Part shown: positions 17,102 to 26,006 of the stretch, in pieces
Numbering within the stretch: the first letter of the stretch is position 1
Layout: the number at the start of each line of letters is the position of its first letter
From: UBA1413 sp964552955
GTDB lineage: Bacteria; Bacteroidota; Bacteroidia; Bacteroidales; Prolixibacteraceae
Direction of reading: 5' to 3'
NCBI GenBank assembly: GCA_964552955.1
Contig: CAZKIU010000002.1
Span: 1 to 64,000 of the forward strand
Length of the DNA stretch: 64,000 nucleotides
Program-made: the position numbers and the translations under genes
Notes under the pieces: generated by a model
Seen by the model: only the letters and a program-made list of their open reading frames with translations
What the model was told of the DNA's origin: nothing
The model's database searches: none

Positions 17102-17199
17102 CCTTACCAGAGCCATTTCGGGCCGGTGCGTACTTTAACTTTTCAGACGCCTCAACCCCGACAGTGCGCCAGTGCCTTACCAGAGCCGTTTCAGGCCGA
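17102..17199. repeat. Duplicated 3' end of trpS
   Basis: Two 25-bp copies (17102-17126 and 17175-17199) agree at 22 positions. The right copy contains the last codons and stop of trpS. The left copy lies outside the gene and, read on the minus strand, still encodes a K-W-L-W-stop ending next to the real K-R-L-W-stop. Weaker similarity extends a few codons further. Confidence 0.7.
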
Positions 17200-18187
17200 T
17201 CAGGGCCTTTACCTCAGCCAGGGTTCGGGCTGCCGACTCACGGGCTTTTTCCGCCCCCTCACGCGCCACCCGGGCCAGGTAAGCTTCATCGCTGCGAATG
17301 GCAAGGATCTTTTCCCGGATGGGGGCCGTAAAGGCAATGATATCAACGGCAAGCTGCTTTTTCATATCGCCGTAGCGGATCTCACAGTGGTTGTATTTCT
17401 CCTCGTAGAATGCCACCGTTTCCGGTGCCGACACAATTGACATCAGCGTGAAGAGGTTCCGGATGGGTTCGGGCTTTTCCTGGTTCATCACGGTCGGACC
17501 GCTGTCGGTGACGGCGCGCATTACTTTTTTCCGGATCTCTTCGGGATCTTCATAGAGGAAAATGCCATTCCCTTCCGATTTGCCCATTTTCCCGGAACCG
17601 TCGAGGCCGGGCACCTTGATCATATCCTTGCCGTCGAAGGTAAAAGGCTTGGGCAGCGGGAAAACCCGGTGGCCATACATATGGTTGAAACGGGTGGCGA
17701 ATTTGCGGGCCATCTCCAGGTTCTGCTCCTGGTCTTTGCCCACCGGCACGAACTGGGCCTTGTGAATGATGATGTCAGCAGCCATCAGCACCGGATAGGT
17801 GAGCAGTCCGGCATTTACATTATCGGGGTTCTGCCGCGCCTTCTCCTTGAAGGAGGTGGTCCGCTCCAACTCTCCCAGATAGGCATTCATATTCAGGAAG
17901 GTGTAGAGTTCCACGACCTCCGGAACATCACTCTGGATGAAGATGGTGGCCAGGTTGGGATCAATACCGCAGGCCAGATACTCGGCCAGCACCTGCTTCA
18001 CCCCCGCCTGGAGATTGCCGGGCGTCGGATGGGTGGTCAGCGAATGGAGGTCGGCAATAAAAAAATAACAGCGGTATTCCGACTGCATTTTCACGAAACT
18101 GCGCACAGCCCCGAAATAATTACCCAAGTGAAGATTCCCCGTGGGGCGGATGCCGCTCACCACGATCTTTTGTTTTTTTTCCGTCAT
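17177..18187 (-). CDS. trpS: Tryptophanyl-tRNA synthetase
   Basis: Class I aminoacyl-tRNA synthetase charging tRNA-Trp. The HIGH-type motif is PTGNLHLGNYFGA at residues 15-27. The KMSKS loop reads KMGKSEGN at about 200-207. The substrate-pocket region includes ADLHSLT and VLMAADIIIHKAQFVPVGKDQ. At 336 residues it is the compact bacterial form. The gene is alone on its strand. Its last codons and stop are copied 73 bp downstream (17102-17126), leaving the gene itself intact. Confidence 0.96.
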   Translation of the reverse strand: MTEKKQKIVVSGIRPTGNLHLGNYFGAVRSFVKMQSEYRCYFFIADLHSLTTHPTPGNLQAGVKQVLAEYLACGIDPNLATIFIQSDVPEVVELYTFLNMNAYLGELERTTSFKEKARQNPDNVNAGLLTYPVLMAADIIIHKAQFVPVGKDQEQNLEMARKFATRFNHMYGHRVFPLPKPFTFDGKDMIKVPGLDGSGKMGKSEGNGIFLYEDPEEIRKKVMRAVTDSGPTVMNQEKPEPIRNLFTLMSIVSAPETVAFYEEKYNHCEIRYGDMKKQLAVDIIAFTAPIREKILAIRSDEAYLARVAREGAEKARESAARTLAEVKALIGLKRLW

Positions 18188-18338
18188 TTCCTCGATTGAA
18201 TTTCAGCATTCCCCGCTCGGGAACTGCCGCAAAAATAGCGCTCCCTTTTAAAAGTTCCAATTCCCGAAAAATAAAAAAACAGGCTGTAACTTTTGGGACT
18301 TCTCTTCCGTCTTATGGGAGAAAAGCTTCGGAAGCAGC

Positions 18339-18824
18339 ATGACCCTGGAGGAATACAACCACTCTGTGACCCTTTATGCCGACCGGTTATTCCGGTTTGT
18401 GGCCAAAAATGTGAAAGACCATCATTTTGCAGAGGATATTGTACAGGAGAGCTACGAGAAGATGTGGAAAAATGTGGCGCGGGTCGACGGGGAGAAGGTG
18501 AAGGCTTATCTTTTCACCACCGCCTACCATACCATGATCGACAGGTTAAGGAAGGAGAAGCGGATGGTCCCTGCCGCCGAGTTGCCGGCAGGGGGAGCAA
18601 CAGTGGCCCACGGCTGGTCCGATGTCAGGGAAAGATTGGCCGAGGCAGTGGACCGCCTCCCCGAAATGCAGCGCATCGTATTGACCCTGCGCGACTATGA
18701 AGGCTATTCCTATCAGGAAATCGGGGAAATGACCGCCCTGAACGAATCGCAGGTAAAGGTTTACATTTACCGGGCGAGGGTTTTTCTGAAGAATTACATT
18801 GGTAAACCGGAAGTTTTGGTATAA
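18339..18824 (+). CDS. ECF-type RNA polymerase sigma factor
   Basis: Alternative sigma factor of 161 residues in the extracytoplasmic-function group. Region 2 is at about residues 8-75 (LYADRLFRFVAKNVKDHHFAEDIVQESYEKMWKN, then AYLFTTAYHTMIDRLRKEKR). Region 4 is at about 100-155 (LPEMQRIVLTLRDYEGYSYQEIGEMTALNESQVKVYIYRAR), with the helix-turn-helix in the second half. No sigma region 3 or extra C-terminal domain is present. The next gene starts 6 nt later and is a probable membrane anti-sigma factor, so this is a sigma/anti-sigma pair. The two barrels downstream are likely targets or signal partners. Confidence 0.9.
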   Translation: MTLEEYNHSVTLYADRLFRFVAKNVKDHHFAEDIVQESYEKMWKNVARVDGEKVKAYLFTTAYHTMIDRLRKEKRMVPAAELPAGGATVAHGWSDVRERLAEAVDRLPEMQRIVLTLRDYEGYSYQEIGEMTALNESQVKVYIYRARVFLKNYIGKPEVLV

Positions 18825-18830
18825 CCCGCT

Positions 18831-20081
18831 ATGAAGATCACCCGCGATAATTACGAATCCTGGTTTCTCGATTACCTGGAGGGGCACCTCGAAGAAGGGA
18901 TGGCCGGGGAATTCCACGCTTTCCTCAGCCTGAATCCCGACCTGCAGGAAGAACTGGAGGAGTTCCGGGAGGTAAGGCTTCACGCTCCGGAATTTCATTT
19001 CGCCGGAAAAGAGAGGCTTTTCAGAGATCATTACGACCTGCCGGGGGAGTTTGAGACGGCAGCCGTGGCCCGCCTGGAGGGAGATCTCACCCCGGAAGAG
19101 GCGGCCGCTTTCGATCATTATCTCGGCACCCATCCCGGAAAAAAGGAGGAAGCCGCTCTTTTTGAATTAACCCGGCTGACCCCTGATGAGCGCATGGTTT
19201 TCCCTGCCAGGTCGAGGCTGATGCGCCAGCCGGCAGTCGTCCGCCTCCGCCAGTGGAGTATGCGGGTCGCCGCTATCCTGTTGACCGCCCTGCTCATTTA
19301 TACCCTCACCGACTCCCCCACCATCCCTCCCGGCAGTCACAAAGAAACACCGGAGATGGCGGCGCGGGAGAATAACGGGGGAAGAGAAGGGGAAAATAGT
19401 GGGAAGAACCATGAGAATATCCTGCCGGAACCACCGGCAACCATACCCTCTGGCGCTGCTTCCGGCACTCTGGCAGAAACCCGTGAAAACCTGACCGCCG
19501 CCAGGACCAGCCCCTCTTCCGGGGCTGCGACACCGGGTCGTAGTTCCACCCTGTCACGGCGTGGTGAAACTGTCGTAGAGGGCGAGGGTTCCCTTTCAGG
19601 AGGAAGGAGAGCTGATGCAGGGATTCTGATGGCCACGAATGCAGTATCGGAAGGCCTGGCTCCGGCAACGCACGCCAAATCCGGCACGGCCATTGGCTCC
19701 TCCCATCCGGCAGGACCGCTCCCTAACACCCGCCAGACGCAGGCACCCGCCCTGGTGGCTTCCCTCCAGGCACACCTCTCCCCCCGGGAAGAGAACATCA
19801 ACCTGGCCAGCATCACCTCCATACCTCACCCGGCCACTGCCATGGAACCCCTGGCCGAACCCCTGGCCCAGGAAAACGAAGCCCTTCCCCTGAGCGAAAT
19901 AATTCTGGAAAAGACAGGCCTCGCCGATCTCACCGTGTCCAAAGTAACCCGTTGGGGCCTCCGGCTGGCTACCGGACTGTCAGGGGAGAAATTCCGCTAT
20001 CATACCAATTCCGAAGGGGAAATCACCGCCCTTAACCTGGAAACCCGCCTCCTGGGACTCTCTATCCCCGTGAGCCACTGA
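18831..20081 (+). CDS. Putative membrane anti-sigma factor
   Basis: Protein of 416 residues with one central membrane helix at about 145-158 (VAAILLTALLIYTL). The N-terminal 140 residues are acidic and helical (YESWFLDYLEGHLEEGMAGEF, and a second similar LEGDLTPEEAAAFDHYL) and would face the cytoplasm, where anti-sigma domains bind sigma. The next 200 residues are a low-complexity Ala/Pro/Thr/Ser linker. The last 55 form a short folded tail. The position 6 nt after an ECF sigma gene is the main evidence. It lacks a clear zinc-binding ZAS motif (HxxxCxxC), so sigma binding is inferred, not seen. Confidence 0.6.
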   Translation: MKITRDNYESWFLDYLEGHLEEGMAGEFHAFLSLNPDLQEELEEFREVRLHAPEFHFAGKERLFRDHYDLPGEFETAAVARLEGDLTPEEAAAFDHYLGTHPGKKEEAALFELTRLTPDERMVFPARSRLMRQPAVVRLRQWSMRVAAILLTALLIYTLTDSPTIPPGSHKETPEMAARENNGGREGENSGKNHENILPEPPATIPSGAASGTLAETRENLTAARTSPSSGAATPGRSSTLSRRGETVVEGEGSLSGGRRADAGILMATNAVSEGLAPATHAKSGTAIGSSHPAGPLPNTRQTQAPALVASLQAHLSPREENINLASITSIPHPATAMEPLAEPLAQENEALPLSEIILEKTGLADLTVSKVTRWGLRLATGLSGEKFRYHTNSEGEITALNLETRLLGLSIPVSH

Positions 20082-20195
20082 GGCTTTTCCCCTCAGAAAT
20101 CAACCTTTTTGCTATACGGGTGTTTTTTTTCGCCCTCCTGTAACTTCCGGAATCGGTTCCCCGTCATACGGTCAGAATTCAAAAAACAGAAAATC

Positions 20196-21194
20196 ATGAA
20201 GAGACTATTTCTACTTTTATTGGCCGTTGCCAGCCTCATTACTACCCGTGTAGGAGCTCAGGATACCACCCGTGTGAAGGCGACGGAGAAAGAGATTATG
20301 ACGGTGAAGGAGGATTCTACCAAAACCGTCGTTAAGGTAGGCGACAAGGATGTGGTCACGGTCACTGAAGAGGGCACCGGCACCGTGGTGAAGGTGGGTG
20401 AAGACGGGGTGATCGTGGTCGATGACAGTTACGGTGGTGACACCGTGAAGATTCGTATCGGCAACCGGAACATTAAAATTGTGGACAACGGGAACGGGAC
20501 TTCGGTACGTACCTCCCGGGAACCTTCGGAGAAAAAGAAGGTCCACCGCAAATTCGACGGCCACTGGGGGGGCTTTGAGATGGGGATCAACACCTTCCAC
20601 ACCACCGACTACTCCCTTTATGAGGGCACAGAATTCCAGGGGTATGATTTCTTCGACCTCAATCATGGCAAATCACTGACGGTCAATATTAACATAGCCG
20701 AAACAGCCTTCTCCAACGAGCGCAAGACCATCGGAGTGGTCACCGGACTGGGGTTCAGCTTCATGGATTTCCGGTTTGATCAGGCCAACCGGACCATCGC
20801 CAAGGGATCTCAGTCGCCCTATATCCTGGAGCCGGTCATGTTCGAGAAGGAAGCTGACAAATCGAAGTTCAACGTGGTCTATCTCACGGCGCCCCTGATG
20901 CTGGAGATCGCCACCCCCCTGAAACTCGACGCCCATCGTCTTACCCTGGGGGCAGGAGTCATCGGCGGACTGAACATCGGTTCCCATACCAAGGTGAAAA
21001 ACGGCAGCTCAAAAGATAAAGAACGCGGCAGTTTCAACCTCAACCCGCTGAAATATGATCTGACAGGCCGTATAGGTTTCGGCGATTTCTGCCTCTTCGC
21101 CAATTATGGTATGACGCCCCTCTTCAAAACGGGCAAAGGACCCGAACTGGTGCCGCTGACCATCGGGATCTCCTTCACGAATGCCAGTTTGTAA
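20196..21194 (+). CDS. Outer membrane beta-barrel protein with repeat linker
   Basis: Predicted outer-membrane protein of about 332 residues. The start at 20196 gives signal peptide MKRLFLLLLAVASLITTRVGAQ; the open frame continues 29 codons upstream without signal character. Residues 25-110 form an unusual Val/Thr/Asp-rich linker with the unit TVVKVG repeated (KTVVKVGDKDVVTV, GTVVKVGEDGVIVV). The C-terminal 210 residues are a barrel beginning FDGHWGGFEMGINTF. It is paralogous to the next gene (shared GHWxG, NTFxxTDY, TGLG, KSKF, YLTxPL and SHTK positions). The repeat linker is absent from the paralogue. Confidence 0.7.
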   Translation: MKRLFLLLLAVASLITTRVGAQDTTRVKATEKEIMTVKEDSTKTVVKVGDKDVVTVTEEGTGTVVKVGEDGVIVVDDSYGGDTVKIRIGNRNIKIVDNGNGTSVRTSREPSEKKKVHRKFDGHWGGFEMGINTFHTTDYSLYEGTEFQGYDFFDLNHGKSLTVNINIAETAFSNERKTIGVVTGLGFSFMDFRFDQANRTIAKGSQSPYILEPVMFEKEADKSKFNVVYLTAPLMLEIATPLKLDAHRLTLGAGVIGGLNIGSHTKVKNGSSKDKERGSFNLNPLKYDLTGRIGFGDFCLFANYGMTPLFKTGKGPELVPLTIGISFTNASL

Positions 21195-21245
21195 CCCGAA
21201 GGGCGATTCTCTTGCCCGGAGGGGTGCTGAAAAGCCACTTTATTG

Positions 21246-21253
21246 TAACTTTG
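21246..21253 (+). promoter_or_regulatory. Possible -7 element before the second barrel gene
   Basis: TAACTTTG matches TAnnTTTG and lies just before the triple repeat. No -33 TTG was found at the right distance. If used, the repeat array would be transcribed as the 5' leader. Confidence 0.3.
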
Positions 21254-21269
21254 TCACGGATCCACTCTC

Positions 21270-21367
21270 AGGTGGGTCCGTGATTGTTTTATAATCTGTT
21301 CATGGGTGGATCTGTGATTGTTTTAGGATCTGCTTATGGGTGGATGCGTGATTGTTTTTTATGGGTG
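21270..21367. repeat. Three tandem ~33-bp repeats running into a start codon
   Basis: Copies at 21270-21301, 21302-21335 and 21336-21367 share the core GGGT..(AT)..GTGATTGTTTT. The third copy contains the ATG at 21361 of the second barrel gene, so the repeats end inside the coding start. Confidence 0.75.
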
Positions 21368-22248
21368 AACTGAAAAAATACCCCGGTTACAGACCGGCAG
21401 CTCCAGCCCTCCTGATGCTTATTTTCCTGCTCGCATCGCTCCGTGCTGCGCCGCTCCCGCCTGAAAAACCGGTTGTCCCCGGCCTTTCCCATGCCCCTGC
21501 AACAAAGAACCAAGGCAGGGATACCCTCCGTATCATCCGGAAAAACCCTGAAAAAATGCTCCGGAATATCGACTTCAGGGAGAGGAGCGACCCCGGCTTT
21601 AATTTCTGGGAAGAGGAATTTTCGGGCCACTGGGCAGGGATCGATTTCGGACTGAATACTTTCCTGCATACCGATTACAACGGGTATGACAACGCCTTCT
21701 TGAAAAACAACCTGATACGGTCCAATAGCTTGTTCATCAACCCCTTCCAGCACAGCTTCGGGCTGAACAGAAACAAAAACACCTTCGGGGTATTGACCGG
21801 ACTGGGTTTATGGCTGGAGAGTTACCGGCTGGAGAAGAATACTACCCTGGAGAAGAGAGCCGACGGCACCATCGTACCCAAAATCCTGGTTTTCGACGAT
21901 AACCAGAAATCCAAGTTTTCCCTGGCTTACCTCACCGTGCCCCTGCTGGCCGAACTGCAGATTCCTATGGGGCATGATAAAAACAGGCTTTTCCTTTCGG
22001 CCGGAGTAGTAGGAGGGTACCGGCTCGACAGTCATACCAAAATCAAATACCGGCTGGAGAGAAAAAAGGAAAAGCTGAAAACCCCGGGCGACTTCTCGCT
22101 GCCCGATTTCCGTTATAGCCTGATGATCCGCGCAGGATACCGCAGTTTTCAGTTTTTTGCCCTGAGCGACCTCCGCCCCTTATTCCAAAAGGAGGCCGGC
22201 CCGGAAGTGACCCCATTTACCTTTGGGATAACCCTGATAAGTTTCTAA
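21361..22248 (+). CDS. Outer membrane beta-barrel protein (paralogue)
   Basis: Predicted outer-membrane protein of about 295 residues. The ATG at 21361 was chosen over an upstream in-frame TTG. A membrane-spanning signal region follows (PALLMLIFLLASLRAA). The barrel (GHWAGIDFGLNTFLHTDYNGYD to the terminal ITLISF) aligns along its length with the preceding gene product, sharing FGVLTGLG, QKSKFSLAYLTVPL and GVVGGYRLDSHTK. Gene duplication is the simplest explanation. A triple direct repeat fills the upstream gap and overlaps the start. Probably part of the ECF sigma locus. Confidence 0.7.
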   Translation: MGELKKYPGYRPAAPALLMLIFLLASLRAAPLPPEKPVVPGLSHAPATKNQGRDTLRIIRKNPEKMLRNIDFRERSDPGFNFWEEEFSGHWAGIDFGLNTFLHTDYNGYDNAFLKNNLIRSNSLFINPFQHSFGLNRNKNTFGVLTGLGLWLESYRLEKNTTLEKRADGTIVPKILVFDDNQKSKFSLAYLTVPLLAELQIPMGHDKNRLFLSAGVVGGYRLDSHTKIKYRLERKKEKLKTPGDFSLPDFRYSLMIRAGYRSFQFFALSDLRPLFQKEAGPEVTPFTFGITLISF

Positions 22249-22266
22249 CCTTTAAAATGATACCTC

Positions 22267-22992
22267 ATGAGACTATTGTTGATCAGCAATTCGACCATGC
22301 CGGGGGAGCCTTACCTCGACTATCCGAAGCATGAAATAGCCGGTTTTCTGGGCCGGCGGCCGGTGACCGCCCTTTTTCTCCCCTTTGCGGCCGTCACTTT
22401 TTCCTATGATGAGTACGAAACCAAGGTCGAAGAGCGTTTTGCGGAGGTGGGCCACCACGTGACCGGTATCCACCGTGTTGCGGATCCCATTGCTGCAGTC
22501 CGTCAGGCCGAAGCCATCGTGGTTGGGGGAGGAAATACCTGGCAATTGGTGCGGAGGATGCATGAACTGAAGATCATGGAGCCCATCAGGGAGAAGGTGC
22601 TGGCAGGAACTCCCTTTATCGGGTGGAGTGCCGGCGCCAACGTGGCCTGCCCCACCCTGCGCACCACCAACGATATGCCCATCGTCGACCCGCTGGGCTT
22701 TGAAACCTTGGGCCTCCTTCCCTTCCAGATCAACCCCCACTACCTCGACGCCAACCCTGAAGGCCATGCCGGGGAAACCCGCGAACAACGGATCCTGGAA
22801 TTCCAGGAAATCAACCCCCTTGTTACCGTGGTCGGCCTTCGTGAAGGCACCATGCTCCTCAGAGAAAACAACCATCTCACCCTCATCGGAAACCACACCG
22901 CCCGCATCTTCAGAAAAGGATTACAGGCGGAGGAATGGCCTTCCAGCCAGGATTTCTCGCCCCTGCTGGCCCCGGAAAAACCACTCGCCTGA
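22267..22992 (+). CDS. pepE: Alpha-aspartyl dipeptidase (peptidase E, family S51)
   Basis: Cytoplasmic serine dipeptidase that cleaves dipeptides with N-terminal aspartate. The nucleophile elbow reads GWSAGANV at about residues 118-125 (Ser at 120), and the catalytic His lies in INPHYLDA at about 157. VVGGGNTWQL at about 85 forms the oxyanion-side loop. At 241 residues it matches PepE of enteric bacteria. It starts 18 nt after the barrel gene, so it may be read through from the sigma-factor locus. No signal peptide is present. Confidence 0.92.
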   Translation: MRLLLISNSTMPGEPYLDYPKHEIAGFLGRRPVTALFLPFAAVTFSYDEYETKVEERFAEVGHHVTGIHRVADPIAAVRQAEAIVVGGGNTWQLVRRMHELKIMEPIREKVLAGTPFIGWSAGANVACPTLRTTNDMPIVDPLGFETLGLLPFQINPHYLDANPEGHAGETREQRILEFQEINPLVTVVGLREGTMLLRENNHLTLIGNHTARIFRKGLQAEEWPSSQDFSPLLAPEKPLA

Positions 22993-23169
22993 TCCTTCCG
23001 GCGATCGGTTCCGGCCATCAGGCCATGAACTCTCCTGATCTCACCCTTAACCGACAGGCCGTTCACAGGATGTTCAACATCCGCCCTGAGCCTAGGCTCC
23101 TTTGTCAAGGCAGTGAACCGAAAACCCGATGAATCAGCAAATTCTTCCAAACGAGTCATTTCCCAACCT

Positions 23170-24795
23170 ATGTACAAACCGATCACCCTTTTATTTCTTT
23201 TGCTCATGATCGCCGGATGCACCCGCCCCAAAGCCGACCTGGTCGTATTGAACGCGACCGTTTATACGGTCGATTCCCTCTTCAGTATAAAGGAGAGTTT
23301 TGCCGTCTCTGAGGGTAAAATCATCGCCATAGGCCGTTCCGAAGAGATCGCCTCGCGCTTTGAAGCCAGGGAAACCCTTGATCTGCAGGGCAAATGCGTA
23401 TATCCCGGCTTTATCGACGCCCATGCCCATTTTTACGGCTACGGCATGAACCTCCTCGAATATGCCGACCTGAGCGGCACCCGTTCTCCGGAAGAGATCT
23501 ACGACCGCCTCCGGGAACATCATGAAAAGACGGGGGGCGCCTGGTTGTTGGGGCGCGGCTGGGACCAGAACGAATGGCCGGTGAAGCAGTTTCCCGACAA
23601 CAGCGCACTGGACCGGCTATTTCCCGGGGTAGCCGTTTACCTGGTCCGCATCGATGGCCATGCCGCATGGGTCAGCTCCCGTGCGCTTGAGCTGGCGGGG
23701 ATCACCGCACAGACCCGCGTCGACGGGGGAGAGGTGCTCCTGAAAAACGGGCGGCCTACGGGAGTACTCATCGACAATGCGGAGGCCCTGATGAGCGCCG
23801 TCCTTCCCCAACCGGGAAATACACTGCAAGCCCGGGCCCTGCTGGCTGCCCAGGAGAAATGCTTCCGCGCGGGCCTCACTTCGGTCACCGATTGCGGCCT
23901 GCCGAAAGAGGTCATCCTCCTGATGGACTCCCTCCACAAGGAGGGAAGGCTGAAAATCCGCATCAACGCCATGATCCATCCCGACCAGGAAAACCTCGAC
24001 CACTTTCTGACCCGGGGGATCTATAAAACAGAACGGCTGCAGGTCAACACCCTCAAGCTGTACGCCGACGGGGCCCTGGGGTCGCGGGGGGCCCTGATGC
24101 TGGAACCCTATGCCGACGACGCCGGCCACCGTGGACTTCAGATCGCCCCACAGGACTACTACGACACACTATGCCGCCAGGCCCTCGAACACAACTACCA
24201 GGTGGCCACCCATGCCATCGGCGACAGCGCCAACCGGCTGATGCTCCAGACCTATGGCCGCTGCCTCGGAGGTAAAAACGACCGCCGCTGGCGCATTGAA
24301 CATGCCCAGGTCATCCATCCTTCCGATTTTGCCCTCTTCGAGCGTTACTCCGTCATTCCGTCGGTACAGGCCACCCATGCCACCAGCGACATGAACTGGG
24401 CTGAAGAACGGCTCGGCCCCGAAAGAATTAAGGGCGCCTATGCCTACCGTCAACTGCTGGCCCAAAATGGATGGATCCCCAACGGTACCGACTTTCCCAT
24501 CGAGAAAATAGAACCGCTGTTCACCTTCTATGCCTCGGTCTTCCGGAGTGACCACCAGGGCCTTCCTGAAGGCGGCTTCCAGCCCGGAAACAGCCTCTCC
24601 CGCGAGGAAGCCCTCCGCTCCATCACCCACTGGGCGGCTAAAGCCTCTTTTGAAGAACACGAAAAAGGAAGCCTCGAACCCGGAAAATGGGCCGACTTCA
24701 TCATCCTCGATACCGACCTGATGAAAGCCTCCCCCGAAGAAATCCTCCACGCCAAAATCCTCGAAACCCGCATCGCCGGCGAAAGACTTTTTTGA
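23170..24795 (+). CDS. YtcJ-type amidohydrolase lipoprotein
   Basis: Metal-dependent amidohydrolase of the amidohydrolase_3 group, about 541 residues. The ATG at 23170 yields a signal peptide ending in lipobox MIAGC (Cys17); the open frame extends 19 codons upstream without signal character. Motifs: GFIDAHAHFYGYG (metal-binding HxH, about residues 87-99), a Lys-containing LKLYADGALGSRGALM at about 302, VATHAIGDSANR and RIEHAQVIHP for the further metal ligands, and NGTDFPIE. It hydrolyses an unidentified C-N bond, probably outside the cytoplasm. Confidence 0.88.
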   Translation: MYKPITLLFLLLMIAGCTRPKADLVVLNATVYTVDSLFSIKESFAVSEGKIIAIGRSEEIASRFEARETLDLQGKCVYPGFIDAHAHFYGYGMNLLEYADLSGTRSPEEIYDRLREHHEKTGGAWLLGRGWDQNEWPVKQFPDNSALDRLFPGVAVYLVRIDGHAAWVSSRALELAGITAQTRVDGGEVLLKNGRPTGVLIDNAEALMSAVLPQPGNTLQARALLAAQEKCFRAGLTSVTDCGLPKEVILLMDSLHKEGRLKIRINAMIHPDQENLDHFLTRGIYKTERLQVNTLKLYADGALGSRGALMLEPYADDAGHRGLQIAPQDYYDTLCRQALEHNYQVATHAIGDSANRLMLQTYGRCLGGKNDRRWRIEHAQVIHPSDFALFERYSVIPSVQATHATSDMNWAEERLGPERIKGAYAYRQLLAQNGWIPNGTDFPIEKIEPLFTFYASVFRSDHQGLPEGGFQPGNSLSREEALRSITHWAAKASFEEHEKGSLEPGKWADFIILDTDLMKASPEEILHAKILETRIAGERLF

Positions 24796-24895
24796 GAAGA
24801 GAAAAATCTGGTCTGATTCCACCCGGTCACCCGGTTTTCTGAATTACAATATTGCACCGAAATGCTCTGATTAATTTAAAACGCGACGCAACAAC

Positions 24896-24970
24896 AGGTT
24901 GAGAAAGTGGTCTTAATAGTAACACCACGGGAGGAAATTCATAGGTTGAGAAACAGGTCTTAACCTTAAC
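24896..24970 (+). repeat. Pair of 28-bp direct repeats upstream of a lipoprotein gene
   Basis: Copies at 24896-24923 and 24943-24970 agree at 23 of 28 positions and share AGGTTGAGAAA and GGTCTTAA. They are 47 bp apart start to start and end 20 bp before the start codon. Two direct sites at this spacing could be regulator-binding half-turn sites or a local duplication. Confidence 0.6.
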
Positions 24971-24989
24971 TTGGCAGGATATAACTTAT

Positions 24990-26006
24990 ATGCTGAATAT
25001 GAGGAAAATAGTCAGTTCTCTTATTTTAACGGCTCTGGCAGCGGGGCTGCTGCCTGGGTGCTACACAGGGAGTGGTGACGACACCTGGCTTTTCAGGAAA
25101 GAGGTGAGTTTTGAGATCAGCGAACAGTTGCATCCCGGGAAGACCATACGGGTCCTCGAAGCCAGTGACGACCAGAACTATGGATATGCCTCGGGGAAAG
25201 AGGTTTTTATTCTCCGGAACGGACTGGAGAGCCACTATGAGCTCACTTCCGAGGTTCTGGACCTGGCCTGGAACGCCTGGGACCAGTCGTGGTGGGCAGG
25301 GACCTATTCCTCCGGGTTGGCACGGATCGGGAAGGGGAGTGTGACCTATTTCACCAAGGCATCACACCAACTGCCGCGGGATATGGTCTTTCACGTCGCC
25401 TGCGATATCAACGGCAGGGTCTGGTTCAGCAGTTCAGCCCACCTCCTGGGTGGAGCGGGCTGCTATGACGGAGGCACCTTCACCTTTTACACCCCCGATA
25501 ACTCCCCCCTCCCCGATAACCTCATCAAGAGTATTGTCTGCCGCGGCGAAAAAACCTGGATCGCCACGGGAGGTTATGTCACCCAGCAAAAGGTGGTGGA
25601 AATCACCAGCGACCAATGGATATTGCTGCCCGTGGAAGGGTATTACCTCACCGACATGGATGTGAGCAGCCAGGGCACCCTCTATGTCATCGACGATGTC
25701 AGCCTCTCCTCCTCCTTCATGACCAATAAAGTCTACCGTTGGCGCAGCGATTCGGTGACCAACATTTTACCTGGCATTTCCCGGTTCGATTATTGGCCCC
25801 GGCTGCTGAAGGCCGACCAGCGCGATTATCTCTGGCTGGCAGGCTTCGGTGGAGGTGAAAAAACGGATCTTTCGGTTTTTGACGGTGAGACGTGGCAGGA
25901 GGCCCCCGAAGGCTTTCCTAACCTGACGATCTACTGCATGGCCGTAGACCGCTCCAACAGCCTCTGGTTGGGCACTGACGACGGAATTTACCTCCTCCGG
26001 CAATGA
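24990..26006 (+). CDS. Lipoprotein with beta-propeller repeats
   Basis: Predicted lipoprotein of 338 residues. The signal peptide ends at lipobox LLPGC (Cys24 from the first ATG; a second ATG at 24999 is possible). The body has blade-like repeats: WNAWDQSWWAGTYSSGLARI, CDINGRVWFSSSAHLL, RDYLWLAGFGGG and SNSLWLGTDDGIYLL. These match the two-component-regulator propeller repeats common in Bacteroidota sensors, but no kinase or membrane helix follows. It may act as a surface or periplasmic ligand-binding protein. No specific function can be assigned. Confidence 0.75.
   Translation: MLNMRKIVSSLILTALAAGLLPGCYTGSGDDTWLFRKEVSFEISEQLHPGKTIRVLEASDDQNYGYASGKEVFILRNGLESHYELTSEVLDLAWNAWDQSWWAGTYSSGLARIGKGSVTYFTKASHQLPRDMVFHVACDINGRVWFSSSAHLLGGAGCYDGGTFTFYTPDNSPLPDNLIKSIVCRGEKTWIATGGYVTQQKVVEITSDQWILLPVEGYYLTDMDVSSQGTLYVIDDVSLSSSFMTNKVYRWRSDSVTNILPGISRFDYWPRLLKADQRDYLWLAGFGGGEKTDLSVFDGETWQEAPEGFPNLTIYCMAVDRSNSLWLGTDDGIYLLRQ

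Noticed and set aside
22456..22461. CACGTG core considered as a second parS site
   Set aside because: The flanking GTT/AAC arms are missing and it lies inside pepE coding sequence.
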